Assembly: GCF_000150275.1 (NCBI RefSeq)
Contig: NW_002060945.1
Span: 1,430,199-1,494,198 of the forward strand
Length of the DNA: 64,000 nt
Direction of reading: 5' to 3'
DNA from: Trichoplax adhaerens
Lineage: Eukaryota > Placozoa > Uniplacotomia > Trichoplacea > Trichoplacidae
The notes under the pieces were generated by a model. That model ran no database searches. It was not told the DNA's origin and saw only the letters and a program-made list of their open reading frames with translations. Below, piece after piece: positions 25,861 through 37,265 of the stretch (its first letter is position 1; the number at the start of each line of letters is the position of its first letter). Position numbers and translations under genes: made by a program.

Positions 25861-28800
25861 GTTGGGGATGCCGTCGGTTGTGAATAATGAAATAAATTTG
25901 AGAAAATCGACTCTCCTCAAGGTAGTACCTTGGAGTGATTGAAAAGTTCAGAAATGACGAAGCAAATACGTAGAGTATTGATCTTAAATAACAACTTCTG
26001 TAGTTAAAATTTGTTTTATTTCCTGATTAGTTATTGGTCTATCGCTAATATATTTGTTTTAAGCCATATGTAAGAGTCCGGAACTATTTGAAGTTTATGA
26101 AGGCGTAGATGCCGGCAACAAATGGCCATCGCAGTTTGGAAATGATTTATTGGATATCGTAAAGTTCAATATCCGATTTTTTCTAATTAATTATTACCTT
26201 TAACTTCCCTTTTTCTTACCTTGCTAAATCATCTAATTATTGATAAAAATAACTACCATATTGGAGAATCATTCTGAACAAATAATACATTAATATAGTT
26301 ATACTTGCTCGTATTCCAATTCGAAACTGAATTTGTCTTCGCTATTACTAAGCTTTATTTTAGGAAAATAGCTTTGTTACTGTAGAGTAGCTTATTATAA
26401 CTAAAGTATACAACGCTATCTAATGCATTATATGGTAAATGTTACTTTCTAGGCGACTGATTACTGTCATGAGCTTTATTCCAAATTAAGAACTTAAGCT
26501 AAAGGAATACTTTATCTAAATTGATTCAATTTTAGAACTGTAAGGAAAATTAATTTAATGTCAATAGTGCAAGTAATAGTAGCTTTTAACAATCATCTTT
26601 TATTCACCTTAGGTAGGATATCATAGTCTGACCACACTATTTTATAAGTTGCAGACAAGATTAATCATAATTACTTAGTACAAACAATATCAGCGGGAAC
26701 ATATAAATTGTCCACTTTAAAGTGATTTCCATATTTTACCAATTGCTTTACTGAAGACGATAGCTAATTTGATCAATAAAGAGATCAGAGAATTCTAAGT
26801 GATCGATTATAGCTTCTATTAGAATTTCTATTCTCTAGAGTAGATACTACATATACAGTACTTGCGTATGAATAAGATTACGAACATTAACTTTATCGGC
26901 TTACCAACAAGGTCAAGTTAATAGTTGTCCTTGTCACATAATTTGAAATAAACATAAGTGTAATGACATTAGAATCATGGAAATGAATTGATTGTAAATT
27001 TTACATTTTTATTTAAAAATTTCATGGATTTTGATTTTAGTTTTATGAGATCTGACGGCCGCATTTTTTAAATTTTAGCTTCTTATTTTTTCTCTTATTG
27101 TAATAATATTTGAAGTTATGTTCAGAAGAGTAAGTACGAATGGTGCGTTATGCAAGACTATAAATGAAGCTAAAATAATATTTGATAATGAGCTTGAACA
27201 TTGCTGTTTAAAGAATGATCAAAATGTTTGACGAACGATTAAATGAAACAGCATGATGTCGCAATGCTATATTAAAAATTAGTTCGTTTTAAATCTAGTG
27301 GGTATCTGTCGAAAAGTCCCGATAATATATTCTGTTAGATTATACTATTTAAATACTACGACATTCCTTCATTAGTCTAGTATACGAACGACTTTACTCT
27401 ACTAAGGTCGGCTAAAATAAGTGAAAGGGGTTGGTCAGAACTATAAAATTAGTAACTTATTTGCATAGCTTTTACTTGCCAAAAATATTTGCATCTTTTA
27501 TTCGGATTGAGATGAAGCGTGGTCTAATTTTCATGATTGAATTCTTTGAATCATTCCAGCTTATGATAGGTCAAAGTCAATATGGTACCATGAATTTATT
27601 AACATTGATTCTTTAGTAGCAATGTAGGCGTGGAAGGCAAATATAATAGCTTATTTCCTTCAGGGTGGTTTGAATGATTAGAATTCTGAACTACATTTCA
27701 TCTAGCTTAAACGGTTATCTCTTACATATTTTCTTAAGGTAGCAATGATAAACGGAAAGCAGTATAGTAATAAACTATGGTTAACAATGGGACATCACGA
27801 TAAAGAAGTTAGTTAACAATAGTAAAAGATGGCGAGACATGGTAGATTCATATCATGCTACGACATCAAGGAAACTGGAAAATCATAATCATTGAATATT
27901 ATGATATTTTAGTAAATTTCTTGTATTTCATGATAGTAATGCACTACACATTTTTTAGTAATGAAGAACTCTTTAAGAGCAGGAATTTTAAAGCAATATC
28001 ATTTGAGTTGTCTTCAGCTGTAGAAAATCTTATCCCTAGTGACCTATCATCTTATGTTAAGAATACAAATATACAAAGCCATGATGCTTACTCTAAAGTA
28101 TTCATACTGAGAAAGTGAATTCTACGTAGAGAAAATTCCTAAATAATCAGTAATGCATAGTAAGCAAATTGCTGTTTATAGAATTAAACTGAGAGCACAT
28201 ATGTTACTTTTAATAGTCTAAGAGTGAGTAATGAGTAAAGAGTGAGTGAGTAATGTATGAGGAGTTGAATGCTAATTATATTATTATCGACTGACGAAGT
28301 TTTTTTGCAATTTATGATTTCATTTACTGGTTAAACTCAAGATCATAATCTTTAAAAGTTAGAATGCATAGCAACCAGATGTAAATTTAGTTTTTAAATA
28401 TCATAGATAGCGAACAATTTCTAAATGACAGATCATCTATCTGTGCACGTATACTTGTTAATAGCTTCCATATGAAAAATGAATTTATTGTAAGAGCATT
28501 TGTAGTTGTATAAACTTTTGAATGAAATAGTAGAGAGTAAAGGCATTCGCTTTATGTCATGTATATAGAATGTAATTCTAAAGTTGCTATGTTGAACCAT
28601 GCATACATAAAAATTTAGAATGAAAAAATTTAAGAGACTTAGCTTTAACGTAGACCTGCATTGGTTGTATTACAACTATGTACAATTACCGATCTCAATA
28701 AAAATTCTATTCGCGTGATTTTAATGCATTCTTCTATCGAAATTATGATACATTCTTTCTTACATGACTGCATATACTCAAGACGCAATTCCTGAAATGG

Positions 28801-29157
28801 AATAAATTAGTCTATAAATCAAGTTAAAATATATAAAGATTCATATAACAGCATTATACTGTAAATCATGGAGATACTTTACAATAAAATGTACGCTTCA
28901 AAATCTTTATCTCGTAAATAAAATTAGGTGTGGTTAAATCAAAAAAGATAAAAGTTCCAGAAGTAGTCTATTTCATTTCAATTTTATATGATACTAACAG
29001 AAGATACAATTCTTTCAGCACTTGTAACAATACAGTATAATAGCAATAGCAAATTTACTCTGTATCAAAAAAATATTGAGCCGATAGGCTTTGATAAAAT
29101 CATATATGCTATCAAAGATCAGGGGATCAGTTTTAATAATCCTTTCAGAAAAATATT
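25861..29157. other. Intergenic DNA between AE-B start and CTNS end
   Basis: It holds the promoter side of AE-B (near 25.9-26.2 kb) and the 3' flank of CTNS. Open frames such as 27855-28118 lack recognisable domains, splice partners or coding-like composition, and I do not call them genes. No clear tandem array was seen. Confidence 0.4.
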
Positions 29158-32100
29158 TTAAGAATTTATCAAGGTGACGTAGGTTTTATCTCTTTTATAC
29201 AATATATAATGTTGAATAATAAATATAACATCAAAAGCAATGGATAATACACCTAGCCCAAATTTGGTCGGATTTCCAAGCATTGATCCCCAGTCATCTA
29301 GTAAAATAGATATTTCAGATATGATGAGAAACTTTAAATCATTGAATCAAGGTAATGATAACCGTATGATTGGATGTAACATAAAATCTCACTGCCATAA
29401 TGAGACAAATCTAATATAGTGATATTTACCATGATTATATGCAATTAAGATCATTTGCAATACGCTAAAAACACCTCCGACAACGTCTAATAAGACGCCA
29501 GTTATACTCCATCCTTCGGTACTTTGACGCTTATAGTTTAAATACACCTTTGAAAAATTCGTTATAAATAATATCATTTTAGTCCAATATTCCTTACTAC
29601 TTCTATTGATCTAATCGTTCCGTAAATATCTTGAAAAGGCTCTACATTTTGACTACTGCCTTTTGTATTTGTTACCTGTGGCACGTTTTTTACTACATTA
29701 ACTCCTAACTTTACGTAGGATAAATAATAGAAGAAATTTAGCCACGATATCTTGCCCACTATGGCTAGTATCAGTGATACGAAAATGAATATGGTTGACC
29801 CAGATACCAAAATAGTGCCGGTCCTAGAAACTTTTTGATTACCACGCTAGATAGACCCATCAAAATAGTTACAAGTTATCGCATATTTACTAAGGATATA
29901 TAATTAAAAATTGAAAAAAAATTACAGCATAACGTACTGTACTTACACATAATTGACAACTAAAATGGGCTACACACTGAATTTATTAGCCTACCTCATA
30001 GCGTATACATTGGAGAATCAAGAAGATTGTCAGAATAACGGAATGAATACCAAAGAATACATCATTGCCTTTTACAGGAATTATTTCATAAGGGTGCAAG
30101 GCTTTATATTCTTTCTAAGATTGACAATGAATAGGATTAATGGCATCAAAACAGTTGTATCATTGCCGAATAAACAATCTACTACAAGTGGTTAATACTT
30201 TGAGGTAACATTATCAAATGTTGCTAGGTCTATGTTTAATCCAAATAGTATGGCTACCTTGATTTCATCTACCCAAAATAAGTTAATATTAAATGCGGCA
30301 TAAGCAGAAAATCCGATCAGATTTAAAGCCACTAGATCGAAATTTAATCCAATGACACTAAGAAAAAAATGCCGTAATGCATGTCATATACTATATTTTA
30401 CTATGCATACAATAAAGATTGTACTTTCTTTTTTATTAATTGAAAATAAGTTAATAGCAATATTTTCCACCGGTACCTTTTTCTTTGCCAATTTTCTAGA
30501 ACCTACAGTCATTATTAAATTAAAGTAACTTAATGATTATATTAATCCAAAATCAACTTCAATTAAGGTTTTTTTATTAATGATAATATTAATTTGCGTC
30601 CATATACTTTGTTGGCTGTAATGCTTTGATATTTTGACTATATTTCATAAGATAGCTATTATGTGCTAAGTGAAAACTTGGGCAATATCTTAAAGCCTCA
30701 AGATATTTCTTAATGGTAGAGTCATGAAAGCATGATATTCACAGCCGATAAAACCCTTTTTAGTTCACATTCATAAAGAAAGCTGAATACTAGCACTGTC
30801 TATGTATATGATAAAGTTTAGGCAGTACCGGTATTGTTACTTGGCTTACTTGCGGATAAAATGATATTGTCCAAGCAAGGAAATATAACCATCCAATAAT
30901 TGCATTAATCACCAATAGTGTCTGAGAACGAATAACTTCTACCTTGATATAATTGTGAGATATACTGTCATAATTTAGGAGAGATCGAAGTAATAGGTTA
31001 ATGTTATTCTGTTAAAATCGATATTTTACATCCTGTTTAAGAAGTGATCACAATTGTGCACTGTTGAAAATAACCGAAGAACATTGAAGTAATAATAAAC
31101 AGCAAATATAATATACAGTACTTTGAAATTTCTTGAGAAGTAGTATTCATGATGATTTCAGTCTCTCCTGGGCCCACAGCAGTGATAGTAAAATTGGCTC
31201 TAGGAGCGGGATCATTTTGTATTGTAACCTATATCCATTCGGTGTTTTATTGAGCAATTTTATTAAAATGGGTTGTTTCAACAATCTTTCATGATCATAA
31301 AGTTGAGAATGCAAATTTCAACTCTTTTAATTCAATTATAATTATGTAGATTTACTCCAGTGAGGAACACTTTGATCGCTTAATAACTATGATGATAAAC
31401 TGAGCACTCACAAGTTTTTGTTTTATACTTTGTATCTTATGTTAGGTTACTGTGTTATGAATAGTCTTAAAGGCAACTTAGTAGGCCTAGTAATCATGGT
31501 GAGCCTTAAACGTTATTTATTTGGTCTAGTGATAAAAATTAATACACTGCACTAATGTAATTTCCATATGAAATGGAATATTTTATGTTACGTATAACGT
31601 GACATTATTGATGATAATATCTTAACTTTAAATGGTACTTTATAATTTTTTGTTAGAAAATTTGAATGTAAAATTTCTAGATTAAAAAGCATTAGACAGA
31701 GCATTAATAGCCATATCATTTTATGATATACAGGTTAAATAGAAAATGTGTAAAATATACGTACTATACTCGTACATATATTATATAGGTAGTAATTTCG
31801 GTATCTATCTTCAGCCATACGAGAAATTTTAGGATAAATTTATTGACCAGTTTGATTAAGTAATCACTGGATTAAAATCTATAGTAGGATCTAAGTTGAA
31901 GTTTACCTCGTCTGGAACAGTAACCACCAATATATTGCGGCTGTAAAGGTTTATCGTAGTTGCTTGCTTTGGAATAGCACTATCAATATGATATAAATCT
32001 CTCAAATGGTTTGTCATGATCTTGCTATAAAATGATGATGCAATGCAATCACTATCGTATATAAATATTTCAAGTCTATATAAATCGAACCTTAGTTGTA

Positions 32101-34079
32101 GCGAGGCTAACCCATGGTTATTAACTTGAATATTAATATGTTCAGGGATGGTTTTAAGGATAAGGCTGCCATAGCTATGATCTATAATGTCAGATAAATA
32201 GCAGGTGTCTTATGTTGTAAACGCTGGTTATAATTAGGAAAAAAGTAAGTATTAGCATTGCGGTTGCCATGTTTTACGTGTATAATGTCATACGTATGTA
32301 TAACATCAGATTAATAGTAGTAGTCTGACGAGCACATTATGAATGCCGATTAAAAGGGAGCATTTTTTTTTGTAATAAGGTTACCATGCCTATGATTTAT
32401 AGCGTTCGATTAATAGTAACAGTGTTGCGTTGAGAATTCTGGTTAGCAAGAGTGTATCTAATTTGCAATAAGGTTACAATGCCCATGATTTATAGCGTTC
32501 GATTAATAGTAACATTGTTACGTTGAGAATTCTGGTTAGCAAGAATGTATCTAATTTGCAATAAGGTTACAATGCCCATGATTTATAGCGTTCGATTAAT
32601 AGTAATAGTGTTACGTTGAGAATTCTGGTTAGCAAGAGTGTATCTAATTTGCAATAAGGTTACAATGCCCATGATTTATAGCGTTCGATTAATAGTAGCA
32701 GTGTTACTTTGAGAATTCTAATTAGCAAGAATGCATTTAATTTATTTATAACAAGGTTGTTCGCCTATGACTTCTAATGTTCGATTAATAGCAGTAGTCT
32801 TATTTAACGAATGCTTATTAAGAAGATATTATTTAATTAGCAACAAGGTTACCACGTTTATGATTTATAATGCAAGATTAATAATAGTAAACTAATATTG
32901 CGAATGCAAATTAGGAAGAGAATAATTGATTTGCAGTCGATCTTTTACGGCGTTGCCTACTGTATGGCATTTTTATTGTATTGCAAGCTGATCATGTAAG
33001 GTAGCACAACATTTAGTGGTGTAGGATCGTAATTATTGCGCTTAAACTTGGATAATTATCATCGATCACTGTTTTAGTAGAACAAAGGGGGAAAAGGTAT
33101 AGGATACAAGAAGGAATCGTAGCTTTTTCCTGTAAATACGAGTGGTTACTGCATACAAGTCGTTCATAAACAATTGCGATGGAGTCGCTTTACTGTTTGT
33201 GCGATTAACTTAAATCCAATAACTACTACTTTAGATATCATCTGCTAACTTGGAAATAGCAATGCAATTGTAAAACAATGAAAGATGGAAGCAATTCAAA
33301 ATATTTTTATGTGATTACTTCGTGAATGATGTGAATCAAGTCGTAGAAAAAGTTTAGATGAATGCTATTAATAGAGTAGACAACATTTTCAGAAAAGAAA
33401 ATGGACTTCAAAGAAATGACCAACACTGTGTTAAGTATTCCACTATTTACTTGTATGCACGTAAATAAACAATCGATTGATGGAAGAGTTTATCCATTGC
33501 AGGATATTTTAAAATCATCAATACCGATTTCTTGTGAATTGGACGAATCATACTGCATATTCTTCATCATAAACTACTAGCTTTGAGTTTTACTACAGCG
33601 TTATGATTTCATGATAAGACATAAGATAGGTAGAAATAGGGTTGATATTAATTCCATGGCATTTCTGTCTTTGTATTACATTGTCGATTTTATCCATATT
33701 TCATAGTCTACTCGTCACGTACATTCTTCAATTCTCATTCTATTCCATAGCGGTAACCTGAATATTATTTACGAATTTGATTGCATGCATCAGTGATTGC
33801 TAAATAAACTATTCATTCTTAGGGCACACGTTATTTCTCAATTCATTCCTACTGTGGCATTTTGAGGAGATTGGAGTATTGCATTATGAATTTGTCTTTA
33901 TATCGATATGTAAATAGGATCTCATTTTAGGATCGAATGGGAAAAAAATGCGTACCTTGGCCTAATTGATTGACGTCATCGACACTAAGATGGCTTATTG
34001 ATACGGTGATTTCCGCAAGAAGAATTACTGTTAGTGCATAACCTCGATGATTCTGAAATAAGAAATGACGCAATAGCAT
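29158..34079 (-). CDS. CTNS: Cystinosin, lysosomal H+/cystine symporter
   Basis: Exports cystine from lysosomes using the proton gradient. Eleven exons: 34079-33956, 32181-32091, 31979-31907, 31228-31122, 30964-30850, 30502-30477, 30357-30258, 30114-29995, 29846-29676, 29547-29430, 29297-29158. They sum to 1185 nt (394 residues; human 367). The chosen ATG gives a signal peptide ([19 protein letters not shown]). A luminal domain with [10 protein letters not shown] and an NFT sequon follows, then seven membrane segments. The two PQ-loops are visible: [17 protein letters not shown] and [35 protein letters not shown] is a cystinosin hallmark. The 26-nt exon completes the first PQ-loop. The C-terminal tail is [12 protein letters not shown], where YVTL fits a YxxPhi lysosomal sorting signal in place of the human GYDQL. 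The 5' end faces PTPN9. Exon 2 and its weak GTTCGA donor are the least certain part. Confidence 0.95.
30477..30502 (-). other. CTNS: 26-nt microexon of CTNS (first PQ-loop)
   Basis: The reading frame of the exon ending TATCCGCAA (30850) and the exon opening T-GTCATTGG (30357) join only if a short exon lies between them. GTTCTAGAAAATTGGCAAAG.. at 30502-30477, flanked by a GTAG acceptor and a GTACCG donor, supplies VLENWQRK plus two bases. This yields [15 protein letters not shown], matching the family pattern PQVxxNWxRKSVIGL. Confidence 0.9.
32110..32960. repeat. 93-bp tandem repeat with degenerate flanks in CTNS intron 1
   Basis: Near-identical copies begin near 32372, 32465, 32558 and 32651. 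Each contains AATGCCCATGATTTATAGCG and GAGAATTCTGGTTAGCAAGA. More diverged copies extend on both sides (about 32180-32370 and 32740-32960). The array lies almost wholly in CTNS intron 1. Its degenerate left edge may touch CTNS exon 2 (32091-32181). Confidence 0.85.
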
Positions 34080-34850
34080 CCTTCTTTTAAGAAAGGATGA
34101 AGAAAGTTGAATTAGTCTTGACTTGCTAATAATGGAAGGAAATGATTTCCCTTGGAAGAGCGTTGATCATCAGACTGTTAGCAGTTTGGAATAGAAGTTT
34201 TCGTGATTATACTGTTGTTCACTGGACCTTGCAAGTACACTACAGTAGTTTACACCTAGTGAACGACTTTAGCAAAGTGAAAAATCAACAACGTTAATCG
34301 CTCAAATCTCTTCATCGAATGGCAACCTCCTACTGACTACCTCGACTCACAACAGTCCAATCGTTTCATTTGAATAATTGCCCAAACAAGGATACCCCTA
34401 GGTGCTTATTCTATATTGAATTGTAAATGAGCAAGATTTGTACGTGCATAGGCATCGTCTGGAAGTCTGTATATCTTGGATGCATTTAGGCAAGAGGGTT
34501 GGATGCGAATGAAAAATACTTCCGATTTTATTTTAGGTGGTAATGAGTCCATCAACATGAAGATCCTTTTTTATGTGGGAGCTTTATTCAGTTATTATTG
34601 CGTGTAACGCTTTTATATGGTTCCAGTTGTCTGTAAGAACCAGCATCGGTCAAGAAAAGAGTCCAATTCATGACTCTGGTTAATATAGGCATTTCCGTCG
34701 TCATTGGATCTGGAAATGCGGTCATTGCGAGTCAAGTTTACCATTGTACAGCATTGATTGGCAAATTGTTGATGTTAAGCTACTCTATTACGTCGTTCTT
34801 ACTGACTATTTATCGGTATATCTATATTTATCTACTATAGCAAATCAAAC
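34080..34850. other. CTNS: Upstream region of CTNS
   Basis: Non-coding DNA immediately upstream of the CTNS start codon, the left end of the 3.2-kb head-to-head interval with PTPN9. It presumably contains the CTNS promoter. No specific element was recognised. Confidence 0.35.
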
Positions 34851-34854
34851 TATT

Positions 34855-35250
34855 ATCGTTACGAGTGTAGTTTAGTATGCTGCGGCATGATGTTTAACTG
34901 CGTAGTCATCACTTCAACATGCATTTACTATGTCAAAATAATTGGTTACGAGTCTAGCTTACTACGTATGCTACAGCATGCTGTTCGATTGCATAGTCAT
35001 CACTTGAACATCCATCTAGTATATTGAGATAATTTGTCACCAGCCTAGTTTATTATGCTACAGATTTACAGCATGTTGTTCTGCTACGTAGCGATGACAT
35101 CATACTTCATCTACTATGTCCAAATAATTTGTCACCAGTCAAGTTTACTATGCTACAGATTTACAGCATGTTGTTCTTCTACGTAGTGATGACTTAATAC
35201 TCGTCTACTATGTCTAAATATTTCCGTCACCAGTCTAGTTTACTATGCTT
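34855..35250. repeat. Tandem repeat, period about 90-96 bp
   Basis: Four diverged copies share GTAGTCATCACTT-like cores near 34902, 34992, 35088 and 35183. They also share TAGTTTACTATGCTACAG and CATGTTGTT blocks. It merges into the next array, which keeps the CTAGTTTACTATGCTGCAG block, so the two arrays seem related. Confidence 0.75.
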
Positions 35251-35254
35251 CAGT

Positions 35255-36005
35255 ATTAGTAAGGAAAGTCTTGGAGTCATGCTGTTGTATTGCGTAGCCA
35301 TGACGCGGTCAAGAGTGATATCTAACGAGCACAGTAGGTGAGCGTGATCAACTACAGTATATCCATCTCCTCTCCAATTCTGTCATCGCTAGTCTAGTTT
35401 ACTCTGCTGCAGTATTGCGTAGCCATGACGTGGTCAAGAGCGATATCTAGCGAGCACAGTAGGTGAGCGTGATCAACTACAGTACTGTATATCCATCTCC
35501 TCTCCAATTCTGTCATCGCTAGTCTAGTTTACTTTGCTGCAGTATTGCGTAGCCATGACGTAGTCAAGAGTGATATCGAGCGAGCACAGTAGGTGAGCGT
35601 GATCAACTAGATCCATCTTCCTCTCCAATTCTGTCATCGCTAGTCTAGTTTACTATGCTGCAGTATTGCGTAGCCAAGAGTGATATCTAGCGAGCACAGT
35701 AGGTGAGCGTGATCAACTACAGTATATCCATCTCCTCTCCAATTCTGTCATCGCTAGTCTAGTTTACTATGCCGCAGTATTGCGAAGCCATGACGTAGTC
35801 AAGAGTGATATCGAGCGAGCACAGTAGGTGAGCGTGATCAACTAGATCCATCTTCCTCTCCAATTCTGTCATCGCCAGTCTAGTTTACTATGCTGCAGTA
35901 TTAGTTAGTTAAGGAAAGTCTTGAAGTCCTGCTGTTATATTGCTTAGCCATGACGTGTCAAGAGTGATATCTAGCGAGCGCAGTAGGTGAGCGCGATGAA
36001 GCTGA
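35255..36005. repeat. Tandem repeat, period about 110-130 bp
   Basis: About six copies share GCGAGCACAGTAGGTGAGCG (landmarks near 35341, 35466, 35596, 35706, 35831 and 35990). They also share CCAATTCTGTCATCGCTAGT and GCAGTATTGCGTAGCCATGA. Copies are very similar, so the array is young or homogenised. It sits between the CTNS and PTPN9 starts. Confidence 0.85.
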
Positions 36006-36044
36006 CTAGCAGGTTCTCGTCAATGAGTTGACAGCACCTTGCAT

Positions 36045-36415
36045 TGGTGTACCCATGTACAGTACATACAGTACAGTACATCATACATTGTACTGTATAC
36101 AGTGTACTGTACAGTACAGTACAGTAGAGCTACTGTTACTACAGTGTACAGTACTGTACAGTAGGGAGCGTTGATAAAGTACTGTACTGTACTGTACTGT
36201 AGCCCGAGTAGGATACTTTTCACTGTAGTCGAGCTAGTGTACTGTACTGTACTGTATTTCCTACAGTATTGCTTGACGATGCAATCTACAGTATAGTACC
36301 GTACTGTACTGTAGAGTTGGGGACCACAAGCAGAGTTGAATGTATTGTACAGTGTACACTGTACAGTACTGTAGCCATGGCGTCATCATTGTACTGTACA
36401 GTATCGTATCATGGT
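36045..36415. repeat. ACTGT/ACAGT palindromic simple repeat cluster
   Basis: Runs of (ACTGT)n alternate with their complement (ACAGT)n, for example GTACAGTACAGTACAGTA and GTACTGTACTGTACTGTA. Many sub-sequences are self-complementary and could form hairpins or cruciforms. Short ACTGTA/TACAGT words also occur singly throughout the window. Confidence 0.85.
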
Positions 36416-36450
36416 GCGTAGTTTGCCCACTTTTGCGCAATGTAAGAAAT

Positions 36451-36544
36451 ACGCAGGTGCATTCCGTATTTTACACGCTTTGAGGGAATGAAGCAATTAC
36501 GCAGGCGCATTCCGCCGGAAGCTGAACTGCGCATCCGCGTTCCG
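36451..36544. promoter_or_regulatory. GC-rich patch with three direct repeats; promoter candidate for PTPN9
   Basis: ACGCAGGYGCATTCCG occurs at 36451-36466 and 36499-36514, and a variant TGCGCATCCGCGTTCCG at 36528-36544. Between the last two lies GCCGGAAGC (36514-36522), an ETS-type core. The GCGCAT-type words resemble animal NRF1-like promoter elements. It is the most GC-rich spot noticed and lies about 0.7 kb upstream of the proposed PTPN9 start. Function is inferred. Confidence 0.4.
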
Positions 36545-37265
36545 TTCCATTCCGTAGTTTACTCGGTAGTGTCCAGCACAGTACTGTAGCCAAGGTAGGA
36601 TACTTTTCACTGTAGTCGACAGGACTTCACCCACGCTCCCTACAGTACAGTATACGGTACACGGTAGACTGTAGGAACAGGACGATAGGCTACTGTTACG
36701 TCCATTACCGCTAGCCGGTAGAGGAATCGCTTTGGCCTAGCCAAAGCTAGGCGGCGGATGATTGTAGCCATGGTTATTGCTAGTCAAGTCCATTGGACGT
36801 GGTAGAATCCAGTTGGAATCAAGGGAAAGTAATCCATCCGATATCCACGGTTCAATGATGACAACGACAGAAGATTAATCGCTGGTAGTATATTGCAATC
36901 ACGTTGACAACGAGTAGAGTGTTGTCAGATAGACTTTGGATGTATTTTGCCTTGTTGGCTCGACACTCGGTCAAGATTCTTCACTGAATTGGCAGACGAG
37001 TAGAATAGCAAATCCTGACTCATCAACATCTTGGTTTTACGCGCTAGGGCGTCTATTCCTGTAAGTTGTCATTAGGAGAAGGAAATGAATTTCTTTCTAT
37101 GGTCCATTGGTAGTTTTTTTTTCCCCTCATTATTTCACCATGTTATCCATCGTTTCATCATATGGATGTTAGCAAAGCCAGTTTTGGATGTGCTTGATAC
37201 AGTGGATCATATTATTTCATTGTAGAGTTGAGACTTACTTCCTTGTAAGTGGTGAATGCAACGCC

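Noticed and set aside
27855-28118. An 87-codon plus-strand open frame as a gene.
   Set aside because: No motif, no plausible splice sites and AT-driven composition; likely chance.
29823-29995. Missing frame-restoring exon or frameshift in CTNS between 29995 and 29823.
   Set aside because: Using the acceptor at 29847-29848 instead of the one at 29824 gives [14 protein letters not shown] in frame, matching the family.
36020-36223. Minus-strand open frame rich in Tyr, Thr, Val and Cys.
   Set aside because: It is translation of the ACTGT/ACAGT simple repeat.
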